The notes: generated from the sequence alone by a model not told the origin. A DNA stretch of 47,727 nucleotides from Chryseobacterium sp. S0630 (GCF_024158915.1 NZ_JAMZGF010000040.1:1-47727); one strand, 5' to 3'; numbered from the stretch's first letter, positions 9,873-18,659 are shown. Program-made: numbers and translations.

Positions 9873-9902
9873 AAAAACGAGCAGAAATTTCTGCTCGTTT
9901 TT
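9873..9902. terminator. Bidirectional terminator between convergent genes
   Basis: A perfect 30-base palindrome: five A, then CGAGCAGAAATTTCTGCTCG, then five T. It serves the surface protein gene on the + strand (stop at 9866) and the CvfB-like gene on the - strand (stop at 9907). Confidence 0.9.
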
Positions 9903-9906
9903 TGTT

Positions 9907-10731
9907 TTATAATAATTTGATCTTATCGTTTGAAATATCGATGATCTTATCTTTATAAAGTCCTCCGATCGCTTTTTTAAAGTTTTTCTTACTCATCTGA
10001 AGTTCGTCCTTAATCTCTTCAGGTGAAGATTTATCAGATACATACAGAAGTCCGTAGTTTTCTTCCAGTTTGTTCAGAATCTTTTGTTTGAACTCATCAA
10101 TATTTTCAAATCCTTCCGGCTGTAAAGAGACATCTATTTTACCGTCTTCACGAATAGCTTTGATAAATCCTGTTTCTTCTGATAATGGATACAGTTTTTT
10201 GAAAACATCGGAAGCGTAGATCAAACCAATGTATTGTTTGTTGATGATGACATTCCAGCCCAGTTCACTTTCATTCATCATGATCAGGTCTACTTTGTCT
10301 CCTTTCTTGAACGGAAGCTCATCATATTGAGGGTTTCTCTTGAACTTAGTAGTACCTGTAATCAGTTCCATATCTTCGTCTACATAGATATAAACCAGGT
10401 ATCTTTTTCCTTCGATGATTTTGGTTTTCTGCTGCTTGTAAGGAATAAATAAATCTTTAATGATTCCCCAGTCCATAAAAGCTCCGCTTGGAAGACTTTG
10501 TACACAGCTCATTACCGCAAATTCACCGACTTCAGCTAACGGAATCTCAGTAGTTGCTTTTAATTTATCATCATCCTGGTATACAAAAACTTCAACTTCC
10601 TCACCTATTTCTTTTTCGTCCTGAATAAAGATTTTAGGTAGAAAAGCCTTCTCACCGGATTCATCTACGAGGATCCATCCTGAATTAATTTTTTCTGAAA
10701 TTGTTAAAGTTTGAGTTTTTCCGAGTTGCAT
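9907..10731 (-). CDS. cvfB: CvfB-like S1 RNA-binding protein
   Basis: Cytoplasmic RNA-binding protein of the CvfB/YitL family, 274 residues, the usual size. Order of domains: an N-terminal S1-like fold (residues 1-65), a second S1 domain with the typical PSGAFMDWGIIKDLFIPYKQ stretch (about 70-140), a third S1-like segment (about 145-210, GWNVIINKQYIGLIYASDV), and a C-terminal winged helix (about 225-274) ending DKIKLL. In other bacteria CvfB affects RNA processing and virulence gene expression; its exact role here is unknown. It is a single gene with its own promoter, divergent from the gene at 10871. Confidence 0.88.
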   Translation of the reverse strand: MQLGKTQTLTISEKINSGWILVDESGEKAFLPKIFIQDEKEIGEEVEVFVYQDDDKLKATTEIPLAEVGEFAVMSCVQSLPSGAFMDWGIIKDLFIPYKQQKTKIIEGKRYLVYIYVDEDMELITGTTKFKRNPQYDELPFKKGDKVDLIMMNESELGWNVIINKQYIGLIYASDVFKKLYPLSEETGFIKAIREDGKIDVSLQPEGFENIDEFKQKILNKLEENYGLLYVSDKSSPEEIKDELQMSKKNFKKAIGGLYKDKIIDISNDKIKLL

Positions 10732-10750
10732 TGATGATAAAATTAGCTGA

Positions 10751-10758
10751 CAAAGGTA
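10751..10758 (-). promoter_or_regulatory. Putative promoter -7 element of cvfB
   Basis: Read leftward, TACCTTTG matches TAnnTTTG 20 bases before the ATG. There is no TTG at the usual upstream distance. Confidence 0.5.
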
Positions 10759-10845
10759 CGGAAATTTGAAGATGCTATCCTAGTTAATACCATTATAATT
10801 CTTTTAAAGACTCATTTCTATTTTTTATAAAACCTCTAAAACACT

Positions 10846-10853
10846 TACATTTG
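10846..10853 (+). promoter_or_regulatory. Putative promoter -7 element of the small secreted protein gene
   Basis: TACATTTG matches TAnnTTTG, 18 bases before the ATG at 10871. An AAAGAAA stretch precedes the start codon. Confidence 0.5.
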
Positions 10854-10870
10854 AACAAAGAAAAATAATC

Positions 10871-11317
10871 ATGAAAAAATATTTCATCCTGCTTCTGTTT
10901 CTTTCTGCTGTCTTTTCAAAAGCTCAACTGCTTGAGAAAACAGCGGTCAATATTTCATATCGTTATACCGGAAGAAATGTTTTGCAGGCTGGATTAGAAT
11001 ACAGATGGGGCGAAAGCTATGAAGGGTCTATTATTATTGGTCCTTCCCTACTTTATACGCGTGTAAATGAGACCAATAAATTTATTCCAGAGATCAACAT
11101 CAATCTTCTCCGTGCCGGACTATTAATGGGAATATCCGGTAATCCATATTCAGTAGAACCCAGGATTGGTGTTTCATTATTCAATGCAGTGTTTCTGAAT
11201 AGCGGCTATGCCTTTCCTATTCACAGGGAAAAATATTTTAAAGGGGTAACTTTTGGAATCCAGTTTAATATCGCTCCGAAACATTCTAAGTTTTATGATA
11301 AACTGAAAGTCATGTAA
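10871..11317 (+). CDS. Small secreted protein, possibly an outer-membrane beta-barrel
   Basis: A 148-residue protein I do not recognise as a named family. It has a clear signal peptide (MKKYFILLLFLSAVFSKAQ). The mature part alternates polar and aromatic/aliphatic residues, with several segments that could be amphipathic beta strands (NVLQAGLEYRWGESYEGSII; KGVTFGIQFNIAP). It is short for a closed barrel, though eight short strands could fit. The gene stands alone, with a promoter element at 10846. A copy of the GGGCTTTAGCCC repeat family begins 12 bases after its stop codon, where a terminator would be expected. Confidence 0.75.
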   Translation: MKKYFILLLFLSAVFSKAQLLEKTAVNISYRYTGRNVLQAGLEYRWGESYEGSIIIGPSLLYTRVNETNKFIPEININLLRAGLLMGISGNPYSVEPRIGVSLFNAVFLNSGYAFPIHREKYFKGVTFGIQFNIAPKHSKFYDKLKVM

Positions 11318-11329
11318 AAAATACGTTTT

Positions 11330-11380
11330 GGCTAAAGCCATTGGATTTGTTGTATAAAATAAACGGGCTAAAGCCCGTTT
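11330..11380. repeat. Extragenic palindrome pair (GGGCTTTAGCCC family), copy 2
   Basis: GGCTAAAGCC at 11330-11339 and the perfect palindrome AAACGGGCTAAAGCCCGTTT at 11361-11380 are separated by 25 bases. Read on the other strand, this is the same pair as at 70-120. The element fills the gap between two convergent genes (stops at 11317 and 11391) and may act as a bidirectional terminator there, although T-tracts are poor. Confidence 0.8.
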
Positions 11381-11390
11381 CTATGGAATA

Positions 11391-12251
11391 TTATAAGTTC
11401 GAGATATAATCCATCAGTTCACGCTTGCTGCTTTCAAAATCAAAAGCATCATAAACCATGAAATAACGGTCTTTATCCGCACAATTGCGGTACATCGATT
11501 TCGCAAGAACCAATTTCTTATTATCAAAACTGATCGCTTTTACCAGATCTCTTATTTGTGCCGAAGTAAACATTGATGTACGCATCTGCTGATTGATCAT
11601 CTTAATTTTTCCATCATCAAAACTCTCATTGCTCATCATCATATCAAAAAACTGACGGAAAGAATGATTATCCATCACATTTCCCTGCAGAGGCCAGTCT
11701 CCGGAATGATTTCCATAAGGATTATTCCAGATATCGTTCCAGTCATTAAAACCATATTGATTTTGAACAGGATAAGAATCCAGGAGGTATAGGCCTTCGT
11801 TGGTAAAGAAATCAAGCACCATTCTGTTGTTATTTCGAAGCATCAATGTTGTTCTGTAGATCAGAAAATCATTCTCGTAGATTGAAATAGGCATTCTTCC
11901 TGATGACAGATCAAAGAACCTGTACTTTCCGGAGCCGTTTGCCATCATTTGATCACCAACTTCCACAGTAAAAAATCCCTGCTCTGGAATTCGCAGAAAG
12001 ACTTCTGCATACCCATAGTTTCTGTTCCATTGATAATTAGGATTTTTTATTCTATTTCCACTTCTCTGGGGAATTGTATTATTTCCAGATCTAGGTTGAT
12101 CAAAAGTTTTATTTCTTTCATCCGGACTTTTAGAGGTTCTCATTTCTGTAGTGGAAGCCTCATTTTTTAATAATTCTCCTGCTTTTCCTGCTTCCTGTGC
12201 CCATGAACTGATTCCCGCCAAAAGCATCCAACTGATAAAAATCTTTTTCAT
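11391..12251 (-). CDS. Secreted DUF4476 domain protein
   Basis: A 286-residue exported protein from the chosen start MKKIFISWMLLAGISSWAQ, which is a complete signal peptide; the upstream in-frame ATG at 12266 adds MKISC in front and is less likely. A low-complexity Asn/Arg-rich stretch follows. The middle part (about 85-155) looks like a small beta domain. The C-terminal 90 residues match the DUF4476 pattern: F-D-x-x-K-x-x-x-I-x-x-x-x followed by MFTSAQIRDLVKAISFDNKK and ending in SKRELMDYI. DUF4476 is a helical domain of unknown function common in Bacteroidota. No operon partners are seen. Confidence 0.85.
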   Translation of the reverse strand: MKKIFISWMLLAGISSWAQEAGKAGELLKNEASTTEMRTSKSPDERNKTFDQPRSGNNTIPQRSGNRIKNPNYQWNRNYGYAEVFLRIPEQGFFTVEVGDQMMANGSGKYRFFDLSSGRMPISIYENDFLIYRTTLMLRNNNRMVLDFFTNEGLYLLDSYPVQNQYGFNDWNDIWNNPYGNHSGDWPLQGNVMDNHSFRQFFDMMMSNESFDDGKIKMINQQMRTSMFTSAQIRDLVKAISFDNKKLVLAKSMYRNCADKDRYFMVYDAFDFESSKRELMDYISNL

Positions 12252-12302
12252 ACATGAAATTTTCAAAAACCATCTCCATTTTCATGCCAAAAGCAGTACA
12301 AA

Positions 12303-12331
12303 AAAGGCTGCTTCAATAAGAAACAGCCTTT
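12303..12331 (-). terminator. Terminator of lpdA
   Basis: AAAGGCTGcTT and AAaCAGCCTTT form a stem with one mismatch around a short loop. Read leftward it ends in a run of T, 42 bases after the lpdA stop codon. Confidence 0.8.
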
Positions 12332-12372
12332 AATTTTTAAATATTTAAATGATTAAATTTTTTAATCAAATA

Positions 12373-13776
12373 TTACATATGAATAGGTCTTTTTGCTGTA
12401 GCATCCAATGCAGCCTCTTTAATAGCTTCTGCATACGTTGGGTGAGCGTGAGAACTTCTTGCAATGTCTTCAGCACTTGCACGGAACTCCATAGCGATTA
12501 CCCCTTCAGCAATAAGGTCAGCAGCTCTTGCTCCTACGATGTGCATTCCTAAAACCTCATCTGTTTTTTCGTCTGCAATAATCTTAACAAGACCATCGAT
12601 ATCACCACTTGCACGGCTTCTACCTAGAGCTCTCATTGGGAAAGATCCTACTTTGTAAGCAACACCTTCTTCTTTTAATTGCTCTTCAGTTTTACCAACT
12701 CCTGCAACTTCGGGCCATGTATAAACAACACCAGGAATCAGGTTATAGTTGATGTGAGGTTTTTGTCCTGCCAATGTTTCAGCAACGAAAACACCTTCTT
12801 CTTCAGCTTTGTGAGCCAACATCGCACCTTTGATAACGTCACCGATCGCATAGATATTAGCAACATTTGTCTGTAAGTGGTCGTTTACTTTTACTCTTCC
12901 TCTTTCGTCAAGCTCTACACCTGCTTTCTCAAGTCCAAGACCATCTGTGTAAGGTTTTCTACCTACAGAAACTAAACAGTAATCTCCTTCTACTACTACT
13001 TCTGCTCCTTTTTTATCTTTAGCAGTGATCTTTACAGTATCTCCGTTTCTTTCAACTGCAGAAACCGCAGTAGAAAGCATAAACTTCATTCCTTGTTTCT
13101 TAAGAACTTTAGTCAATTCTTTGCTTAAAGCTCCATCCATTCCAGGGATGATTTTATCCATAAATTCAACAACCGTTACCTGAGCTCCTAATCTTAGGTA
13201 TACTGAACCTAGTTCAAGACCGATAACTCCACCTCCGATTACTACTAAATGCTTAGGAATTTCTTTAAGGTTTAAAGCTTCCGTAGAAGTAATCACTCTT
13301 TCTTTATCTAAAGAGATGAAAGGCAGTGTAGTTGGTTTAGAACCTGTTGCAATGATTGTATATTTAGATTCGATCGTTTCAGAAGAACCGTCGTTTTTTG
13401 TAACTTTAATCTGAGTAGCAGATTCGAAGCTTCCTACACCTTCAAAAACAGTAATCTGATTTTTGTTCATCAGATAGCTGATTCCGTCTGTATTCTGCTT
13501 GATCACTTCGTTTTTACGCTCGATCATTCTAGCGATATCTGCTTGAGGCTCGTTAATGATGATTCCGTGACCTGCAAAATTGTGTTTTGCATTTTCGAAA
13601 TGCTCAGAGCTGTCAAGAAGCGCTTTTGACGGAATACATCCAACGTTAAGACAAGTTCCGCCTAAAGTTGAATATTTTTCAATAATTGCTGTTTTGAAAC
13701 CTAATTGTGCTGCACGGATAGCAGCAACATAACCACCGGGACCAGAACCTATTACGGTAACATCGAATTGACTCAT
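12373..13776 (-). CDS. lpdA: Dihydrolipoyl dehydrogenase (E3)
   Basis: FAD/NAD-dependent enzyme that re-oxidises dihydrolipoamide in the pyruvate and 2-oxoglutarate dehydrogenase complexes and the glycine cleavage system. The 467-residue protein has the N-terminal FAD motif (VIGSGPGGYVAAIRAAQLG), the redox disulfide GGTCLNVGCIPSKALL, the NAD-binding glycine motif (VVIGGGVIGLELGSVYLRLG), a second FAD contact (NIYAIGDVIKGAMLAHKAEEEG) and the C-terminal catalytic His-Glu region (HAHPTYAEAIKEAAL). All key residues are present. It is encoded alone, away from E1 and E2 genes, so it probably serves several complexes. It has its own strong promoter and terminator. Confidence 0.97.
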   Translation of the reverse strand: MSQFDVTVIGSGPGGYVAAIRAAQLGFKTAIIEKYSTLGGTCLNVGCIPSKALLDSSEHFENAKHNFAGHGIIINEPQADIARMIERKNEVIKQNTDGISYLMNKNQITVFEGVGSFESATQIKVTKNDGSSETIESKYTIIATGSKPTTLPFISLDKERVITSTEALNLKEIPKHLVVIGGGVIGLELGSVYLRLGAQVTVVEFMDKIIPGMDGALSKELTKVLKKQGMKFMLSTAVSAVERNGDTVKITAKDKKGAEVVVEGDYCLVSVGRKPYTDGLGLEKAGVELDERGRVKVNDHLQTNVANIYAIGDVIKGAMLAHKAEEEGVFVAETLAGQKPHINYNLIPGVVYTWPEVAGVGKTEEQLKEEGVAYKVGSFPMRALGRSRASGDIDGLVKIIADEKTDEVLGMHIVGARAADLIAEGVIAMEFRASAEDIARSSHAHPTYAEAIKEAALDATAKRPIHM

Positions 13777-13819
13777 GTTATTGTATGAATTTGTTTATTA
13801 TTATCTATCTTAATTCTCA

Positions 13820-13850
13820 CAAATTTACATATAAATTACCAAGCACCAAA
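13820..13850 (-). promoter_or_regulatory. Promoter of lpdA
   Basis: Read leftward: TTTG at 13850-13847, a 19-base spacer, then TAAATTTG at 13827-13820. Both boxes match the Bacteroidota housekeeping promoter at the preferred spacing. Confidence 0.75.
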
Positions 13851-13906
13851 GTGAGTTTTATCAATTTTAAAAATGATAATTATATGCTTTAGTTTTATGA
13901 AAAGTG

Positions 13907-14293
13907 TTATTTTATGAACTTTATATTTTCCTCATTCCCTTTCTTCAGGTAAATTGCGGTAAAGACAAGTGGTTTTTCGGCAGAGGCATTATCAAAATGA
14001 AGAATTTTCACATTTTTAGGTTCATAAAAAGCATCTCCTTCATGAAGTACTACTTTTTCTTTCCCTTCGATCTGGAAAACAGCTTCACCGGAATTGATGA
14101 TTCCCAAAACAGGACAGGGATGCAGATGTTCAGGAGCTCCTTGTCCGGCAGCCATTGTTATTTCCTGAATCTCTGTAGATTTCACTTTCTGATCAAGAGC
14201 TGTTTTTAATAACTCTTTTCTGGAGATGGTCTTCTGCTGAGCATTCATGAGAACAGCATTCAGCAACAAAATAACGATTATAAATGGCTTCAT
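13907..14293 (-). CDS. Secreted cupin domain protein
   Basis: A 128-residue exported single-domain cupin. The signal peptide is MKPFIIVILLLNAVLMNAQ. The two cupin motifs are visible: a first one around GAPEHLHPCPVLGIINSGEA, with HxH replaced by H-L-H and a following Glu/Gly pattern, and a second around LHEGDAFYEPKNVKILHFDN. Metal binding through the histidines is likely. Cupins of this type vary in function (sugar binding, isomerase, dioxygenase), so no activity is assigned. It follows the 14344 gene by 50 bases, but a good promoter lies across the end of that gene, so it may be transcribed alone. Confidence 0.85.
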   Translation of the reverse strand: MKPFIIVILLLNAVLMNAQQKTISRKELLKTALDQKVKSTEIQEITMAAGQGAPEHLHPCPVLGIINSGEAVFQIEGKEKVVLHEGDAFYEPKNVKILHFDNASAEKPLVFTAIYLKKGNEENIKFIK

Positions 14294-14343
14294 TGATTGG
14301 ATGTTTATTTTTATGACTTATTCTAATTCAATCAGCATAAATT

Positions 14344-14694
14344 TTACAAACTTATATTCAATTTTCCTTGTCCAAATTCGCCTGTACTTTCAAAAAACGA
14401 CCCGCCATACACATACCATTCAAGGCTTTCAAGAAATTCTACTGCATTTTCCGGGGTGATTTGAGGACGATCTTTTTTCGAAACAATTCCTTTGTACCAT
14501 CTTCCTGATTTGGAAAAGCTTTCATATTCCACAAAATAATGAATCCATATTCTCTGGCACAACTTGCACTGTTGAATCGTTACTTCTCCATATCTTCCGT
14601 TGGTATGATCAATTCCTAATGCCGAGCTTCTATATTCGGTATAACTGGAGTTCGGTTTCTCACAGGCGCATCCTAATTTTTGGATTTTATTCAT
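14344..14694 (-). CDS. Conserved Cys-rich hypothetical protein
   Basis: A 116-residue cytoplasmic protein, not recognised. Cysteines occur as CAC near residue 9 and CKLC near residue 43, spaced like a zinc ribbon or similar metal site. A Trp/Tyr-rich middle (RIWIHYFVEYESFSKSGRWY) and a C-terminal segment (EFLESLEWYVYGGSFFESTG) follow. A promoter lies just upstream (14733-14740). The gene is expressed toward the cupin gene. I see nothing that identifies a reaction. Confidence 0.7.
   Translation of the reverse strand: MNKIQKLGCACEKPNSSYTEYRSSALGIDHTNGRYGEVTIQQCKLCQRIWIHYFVEYESFSKSGRWYKGIVSKKDRPQITPENAVEFLESLEWYVYGGSFFESTGEFGQGKLNISL
14347..14376 (-). promoter_or_regulatory. Promoter of the cupin gene, inside the end of the upstream gene
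   Basis: Read leftward: TTTG at 14376-14373, an 18-base spacer, then TAAGTTTG at 14354-14347. It overlaps the last codons of the 14344-14694 gene and lies about 54 bases before the cupin ATG. Confidence 0.6.
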
Positions 14695-14732
14695 GAATGA
14701 AAAAATTGGTTTTCAGATAAAATTTATAACTC

Positions 14733-14740
14733 CAAAAGTA
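14733..14740 (-). promoter_or_regulatory. Putative promoter -7 element of the Cys-rich protein gene
   Basis: Read leftward, TACTTTTG matches TAnnTTTG 38 bases before the ATG, with a TTTG 21 bases upstream of it. Confidence 0.5.
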
Positions 14741-14770
14741 AGAAATTAACACCCTACAAAACAAATAGGG

Positions 14771-15856
14771 CTATGAAGGTTTGATCAAATCCAGTAGAAC
14801 TTTTTCGTATTTATCCATGATAATATTCTTAGAGAACCTTGATTTAATAGAGTTTTTTATGGCATCTCTGTTATAGTTATTCTGAAGAACATTCACAATC
14901 TGTTGGGCAAAGCCATCATAGTTTTCAATATTGGCAACTTCACCGTTTACATTGTGCTGGATGATTTCATTGATTCCACCGGGACAGTTATTGGCTAAAG
15001 AATAAGTTCCGCAGGCTCCTGCTTCCAGAAGAACGTTGGGAAAACCTTCGTATCGTGAAGAAAGCACAAATAAATCTGCATATTTCAGGTATTGATAAGG
15101 ATTGTCCTGTCTGCCATGGAAAATCACTTTTTTTAATCCTAAAAGCTCTTTTGTCTGAAGCAGAACATCTTTGTCTTTTCCATCTCCTAAAATATGAAGC
15201 ATAATATTTTCATTCTTCAGCCTTGAAAAAACTTTCAGCAGGTTATCAAACCCTTTTCTGGAAGACAGATTTCCAATGGCCACTACATTTTTATAATTGT
15301 ATTTGAAACATTCCGGTTTTAAAGAAATAGACATTTTATCTTCAATAAAGTCAAAGTCTACAGGATTATTGATCTTGACAATTTTTTTCTTTTTAATATT
15401 AAAATTATCCACAAGATCTTTCATCATATCATCACTTTGAGCAATGATTCTCTGATAGTTATTGTAAAAATTATAGAAAAACTTAATCTCTTTGCGGGTT
15501 ACATGCTGAGTCACCACATTGGTTTCCCTTGCAATGAATTTTGTTCTTGGAAAAAGTCTTATAAATAATGATAAATAAGCATTGACTTCACCAAAACCGG
15601 AGAATACAATATCAGGTTTTCTTCTATAGATTTCTCCTAAAATAGGTTTTAAAGAATGTCTTATTCTTTCGGTATTGATATCGATAATTTCGACATCTTT
15701 TTTCAGAAAATTCAAATATCCGCCCTGTTTACGTAACAGCAAAATCTTAGGCTCAAACCGATCTCTGGAAAGATGATTCGCTATTGTGGTAACAATCCTT
15801 TCTGCGCCCCCGGTTTCTAAGTCCGGCAGAATAAATATGACAGATATTTTTTTCAT
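14771..15856 (-). CDS. Glycosyltransferase family 4 (GT-B fold)
   Basis: Cytoplasmic nucleotide-sugar-dependent glycosyltransferase, 361 residues. The N-terminal acceptor half opens with ILPDLETGGAERIVTTIANH, the usual start of GT4 enzymes with the glycine-rich loop. The C-terminal donor half has VAIGNLSSRKGFDNLLKVF and the E-x7-E type motif SSRYEGFPNVLLEAGACG. The start is taken as ATG 15856 rather than the TTG one codon earlier. It is the third gene of the recQ operon, 10 bases after the PH-like gene. The substrate is probably a surface polysaccharide or lipid-linked glycan; no polysaccharide cluster surrounds it. Confidence 0.92.
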   Translation of the reverse strand: MKKISVIFILPDLETGGAERIVTTIANHLSRDRFEPKILLLRKQGGYLNFLKKDVEIIDINTERIRHSLKPILGEIYRRKPDIVFSGFGEVNAYLSLFIRLFPRTKFIARETNVVTQHVTRKEIKFFYNFYNNYQRIIAQSDDMMKDLVDNFNIKKKKIVKINNPVDFDFIEDKMSISLKPECFKYNYKNVVAIGNLSSRKGFDNLLKVFSRLKNENIMLHILGDGKDKDVLLQTKELLGLKKVIFHGRQDNPYQYLKYADLFVLSSRYEGFPNVLLEAGACGTYSLANNCPGGINEIIQHNVNGEVANIENYDGFAQQIVNVLQNNYNRDAIKNSIKSRFSKNIIMDKYEKVLLDLIKPS

Positions 15857-15866
15857 CAATGTAAAG

Positions 15867-16421
15867 TTAGTAAAAAGTTTTGTTAACCTTTAAGCCCATT
15901 TCGTTAAATAAAGGTATAATTTCGTTAATGTTTTCAACACTTAGAAAGGCATATTTATCTTCAGTAAAATTGACTCCTCTTCTTCTAAAAAAAGAAAAAC
16001 TCTCATCATCTTTACCAAAAAAACTTTCAGGCTCTCCAAAAATGATATTCCCAAAATGATTGGTATTCATTTCAGCGTTTACCTCTTTTATTTCATTCAG
16101 TTCTTTATATTTTAGAACCTTCCCGCTTCCCTTTTCAACGATAGCTATCCTTTGGTTTGTAATTACATAATAGTTATTTTTCAGTTTCCAATATTTTACA
16201 ATCCATCTGAAAAAAGTAACGTATAAAGCATTACAAAAAACCCCAATCCCTATTATTGAAAAGAGCCAAAAACTGGAATTTAAGCTACTCGTAATAAAAA
16301 AAACACCAATTGCAAGGTAGAATACAGAAAAAGCTGTTCTCAACTTTTCTGTCATATTAAAAAAGAAACTCTTCTTAGGAAGAATTTCTTTTTTAATTAT
16401 TTCGTTATTGTTTAAAATCAT
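15867..16421 (-). CDS. Membrane protein with bacterial PH-like domain
   Basis: A 184-residue inner-membrane protein. Two hydrophobic helices lie at about residues 29-45 (TAFSVFYLAIGVFFITSS) and 50-70. The cytoplasmic C-terminal half has the bacterial PH-domain start NNYYVITNQRIAIVEKGSGK followed by KELNEIKEV. Function is unknown. Its ATG lies one base after the recQ stop (TAA-A-ATG), so translation is probably coupled to recQ. The glycosyltransferase follows 10 bases later. Confidence 0.75.
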   Translation of the reverse strand: MILNNNEIIKKEILPKKSFFFNMTEKLRTAFSVFYLAIGVFFITSSLNSSFWLFSIIGIGVFCNALYVTFFRWIVKYWKLKNNYYVITNQRIAIVEKGSGKVLKYKELNEIKEVNAEMNTNHFGNIIFGEPESFFGKDDESFSFFRRRGVNFTEDKYAFLSVENINEIIPLFNEMGLKVNKTFY

Positions 16422-16422
16422 T

Positions 16423-18627
16423 TTAGTTGGCTACGTCACTAATGAATTTAATTCTCAACATTCTTACTTCTTCATCAGACAGTTCATCCCCGAATTCATC
16501 CAGCAATACTTTCATACTGTCACTTTCAGATTCGTTCATGAATTCCATGAATCCGTCTACAATGTCTTCATCAAAATTATCTTCAATATAATAGTCGATA
16601 TTCAGCTTTGTTCCCTGATAAACAATCCTTTCCATTTCTTTCAGAAGTTCATCCATAGAAAGGTTTTTAGCTCTTGCTATATCTTCAAGGTCAATCTTTT
16701 TATCAGTGCTCTGGATGATGAAAACTTTATGGCTGGATTTATTGGCCACCTGCTTCAATACCATATCCTGAGTACGTTCGATATTGTTATCTTCTACGTA
16801 TGTTTTGATGTAATCTGCGAATTCTTTACCGTATTTTTTGGCTTTTCCTTCACCTACACCATAGATTTTGGTGATCTCATCTACACTTATTGGATATTGA
16901 ACCGTCATATCCTCCAAACTTGGATCCATAAATACTGTGTATGGTGGAATTCCATGTTTTTTGGCTACTTTTTTTCTCAATTCTTTCAACAGACTGAAAA
17001 GGTTCTGATCCAGTCCTCCTCCAGCCTGCTGCTGTACCTGATCACTCTCAGCTTTTGCCTGAGTAAGATCAAATTCACGGTCTTCAGCAATTAAAAAGAT
17101 GTCTTTAGATTTACCATTCAGGACACTTTTCCCTTTCTCTGTAATTTTTAAAACCCCGTAGGTTTCAATATCTTTCTGTAAAAAATTCTGAACAGTCGCC
17201 TGTCTCAAAATTGTTTTCCAGTAATTATCTTTTTCGTCTTTTCCAAAACCAAAGTGAGAACTTTGCTCCAATTTATAAGATTTCGTTACTGCATTTTCTT
17301 TTCCTACGATAACCGAAATCAGGTCTTTAGATTTGAATTTTTCTCCTGTATCATTAATCAACGCCAATGATTTTTCGAGATCTGTCGTAGCATCTTTTAA
17401 TTTTGGAGGATTGGATGAATTGTCGCACATTTTAGCTCCGTCTCCGTTTACCGGATCGAAACTTTCCCCAAAATAGTATAGAATATATTGTCTTCTGCTC
17501 ATGGAAGTTTCAGCATAGCCTACCACTTCATTCAAAAGCTGTAATCCTATTTCTCTTTCTGAAACAGGTTTCTGAGCCAGGAATTTCTCCAGTTTTTCAA
17601 TGTCTTTCGGGTCATAGAATGCCAGACAATGGCCTTCACCTCCGTCTCTTCCTGCTCTTCCGGTTTCCTGATAGTAGCTTTCCAATGATTTTGGGAAGTC
17701 GTAATGAATTACAAATCGGACATCCGGTTTATCAATTCCCATCCCGAAGGCAATGGTGGCCACAATTACATCCACTTCTTCCATCAGGAATTTATCCTGA
17801 TTGGCTACTCTCACTTTTTGGTCAAGACCGGCATGATAAGGAAGCGCATTGATTCCATTCACCTGCAGAAGCTGGGCAAATTCTTCAACTTTTCTACGGC
17901 TCAGGCAGTAAACAATTCCTGATTTTCCTTTATGTTGGTTAATAAACTTAACGATTTCCTTATCTACGTTGATTTTAGGACATACTTCATAATATAGATT
18001 AGGACGGTTGAAACTTTCTTTAAACACCAATGCATTGGTCATTCCTAAAGTTTTCTGGATATCATCCTGAACCTTAGGAGTAGCAGTAGCCGTTAAAGCA
18101 ATCACCGGTACATTGGCGATTTTGTCAATAATCTGTTTCAGATTCCTGTATTCCGGTCTGAAATCATGTCCCCACTCTGAAATACAGTGGGCCTCGTCGA
18201 TAGCAAAGAAAGAAATTTTCACTTCTTTCAAAAAATCCAGGTAATCATCTTTAATTAATGATTCAGGAGCTACATACAGAAGTTTGGTTTTGCCGCTTTT
18301 GATATCGTCAAAAACCTGCTTGGTCTGCGTTTTGTTTAATGATGAATTCAGTACATGTGCTACTCCATCATCTGATGAAAGACCGTTCACCGCATCTACC
18401 TGATTTTTCATCAACGCTATTAAGGGCGAAACTACTATTGCTGTTCCTTCCGAAATAAGTGCCGGAAGCTGATAACATAATGATTTTCCGCCACCTGTAG
18501 GCATTAAAACAAATATATCCTTCCCATTCAATAGGTTGTCTATAATTTGTTCCTGCTGGCCCTTAAATGTAGAAAACCCAAAATACTTTTTCAATTCGCC
18601 TGATAAATTGGCTTTTTTTGCGCTCAT
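16423..18627 (-). CDS. recQ: ATP-dependent DNA helicase RecQ
   Basis: 3'-5' superfamily 2 helicase in recombination and replication-fork repair, 734 residues, longer than E. coli RecQ. Walker A is PTGGGKS at residues 43-49; the DEAH box is DEAHC; motif VI is QETGRAGRDGG. An HRDC domain (LLKELRKKVAKKHGIPPYTV) and a helical C-terminal extension follow. The zinc-binding site is degenerate: where E. coli RecQ has four cysteines, residues 377-403 read SRRQYILYYFGES and then KMCDN, leaving only Cys401. This loss is, to my knowledge, common in Bacteroidota RecQ. It heads an operon with the PH-like and glycosyltransferase genes. Confidence 0.95.
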   Translation of the reverse strand: MSAKKANLSGELKKYFGFSTFKGQQEQIIDNLLNGKDIFVLMPTGGGKSLCYQLPALISEGTAIVVSPLIALMKNQVDAVNGLSSDDGVAHVLNSSLNKTQTKQVFDDIKSGKTKLLYVAPESLIKDDYLDFLKEVKISFFAIDEAHCISEWGHDFRPEYRNLKQIIDKIANVPVIALTATATPKVQDDIQKTLGMTNALVFKESFNRPNLYYEVCPKINVDKEIVKFINQHKGKSGIVYCLSRRKVEEFAQLLQVNGINALPYHAGLDQKVRVANQDKFLMEEVDVIVATIAFGMGIDKPDVRFVIHYDFPKSLESYYQETGRAGRDGGEGHCLAFYDPKDIEKLEKFLAQKPVSEREIGLQLLNEVVGYAETSMSRRQYILYYFGESFDPVNGDGAKMCDNSSNPPKLKDATTDLEKSLALINDTGEKFKSKDLISVIVGKENAVTKSYKLEQSSHFGFGKDEKDNYWKTILRQATVQNFLQKDIETYGVLKITEKGKSVLNGKSKDIFLIAEDREFDLTQAKAESDQVQQQAGGGLDQNLFSLLKELRKKVAKKHGIPPYTVFMDPSLEDMTVQYPISVDEITKIYGVGEGKAKKYGKEFADYIKTYVEDNNIERTQDMVLKQVANKSSHKVFIIQSTDKKIDLEDIARAKNLSMDELLKEMERIVYQGTKLNIDYYIEDNFDEDIVDGFMEFMNESESDSMKVLLDEFGDELSDEEVRMLRIKFISDVAN

Positions 18628-18659
18628 CTAATTTTCTATTGCTAAATTTGCATCTCACC

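Noticed and set aside
16408..17094. 228-codon open frame antisense to recQ
   Set aside because: The recQ frame has full helicase motifs; the antisense protein is Phe/Ile-rich as expected for the complement of Lys/Glu-rich coding sequence.
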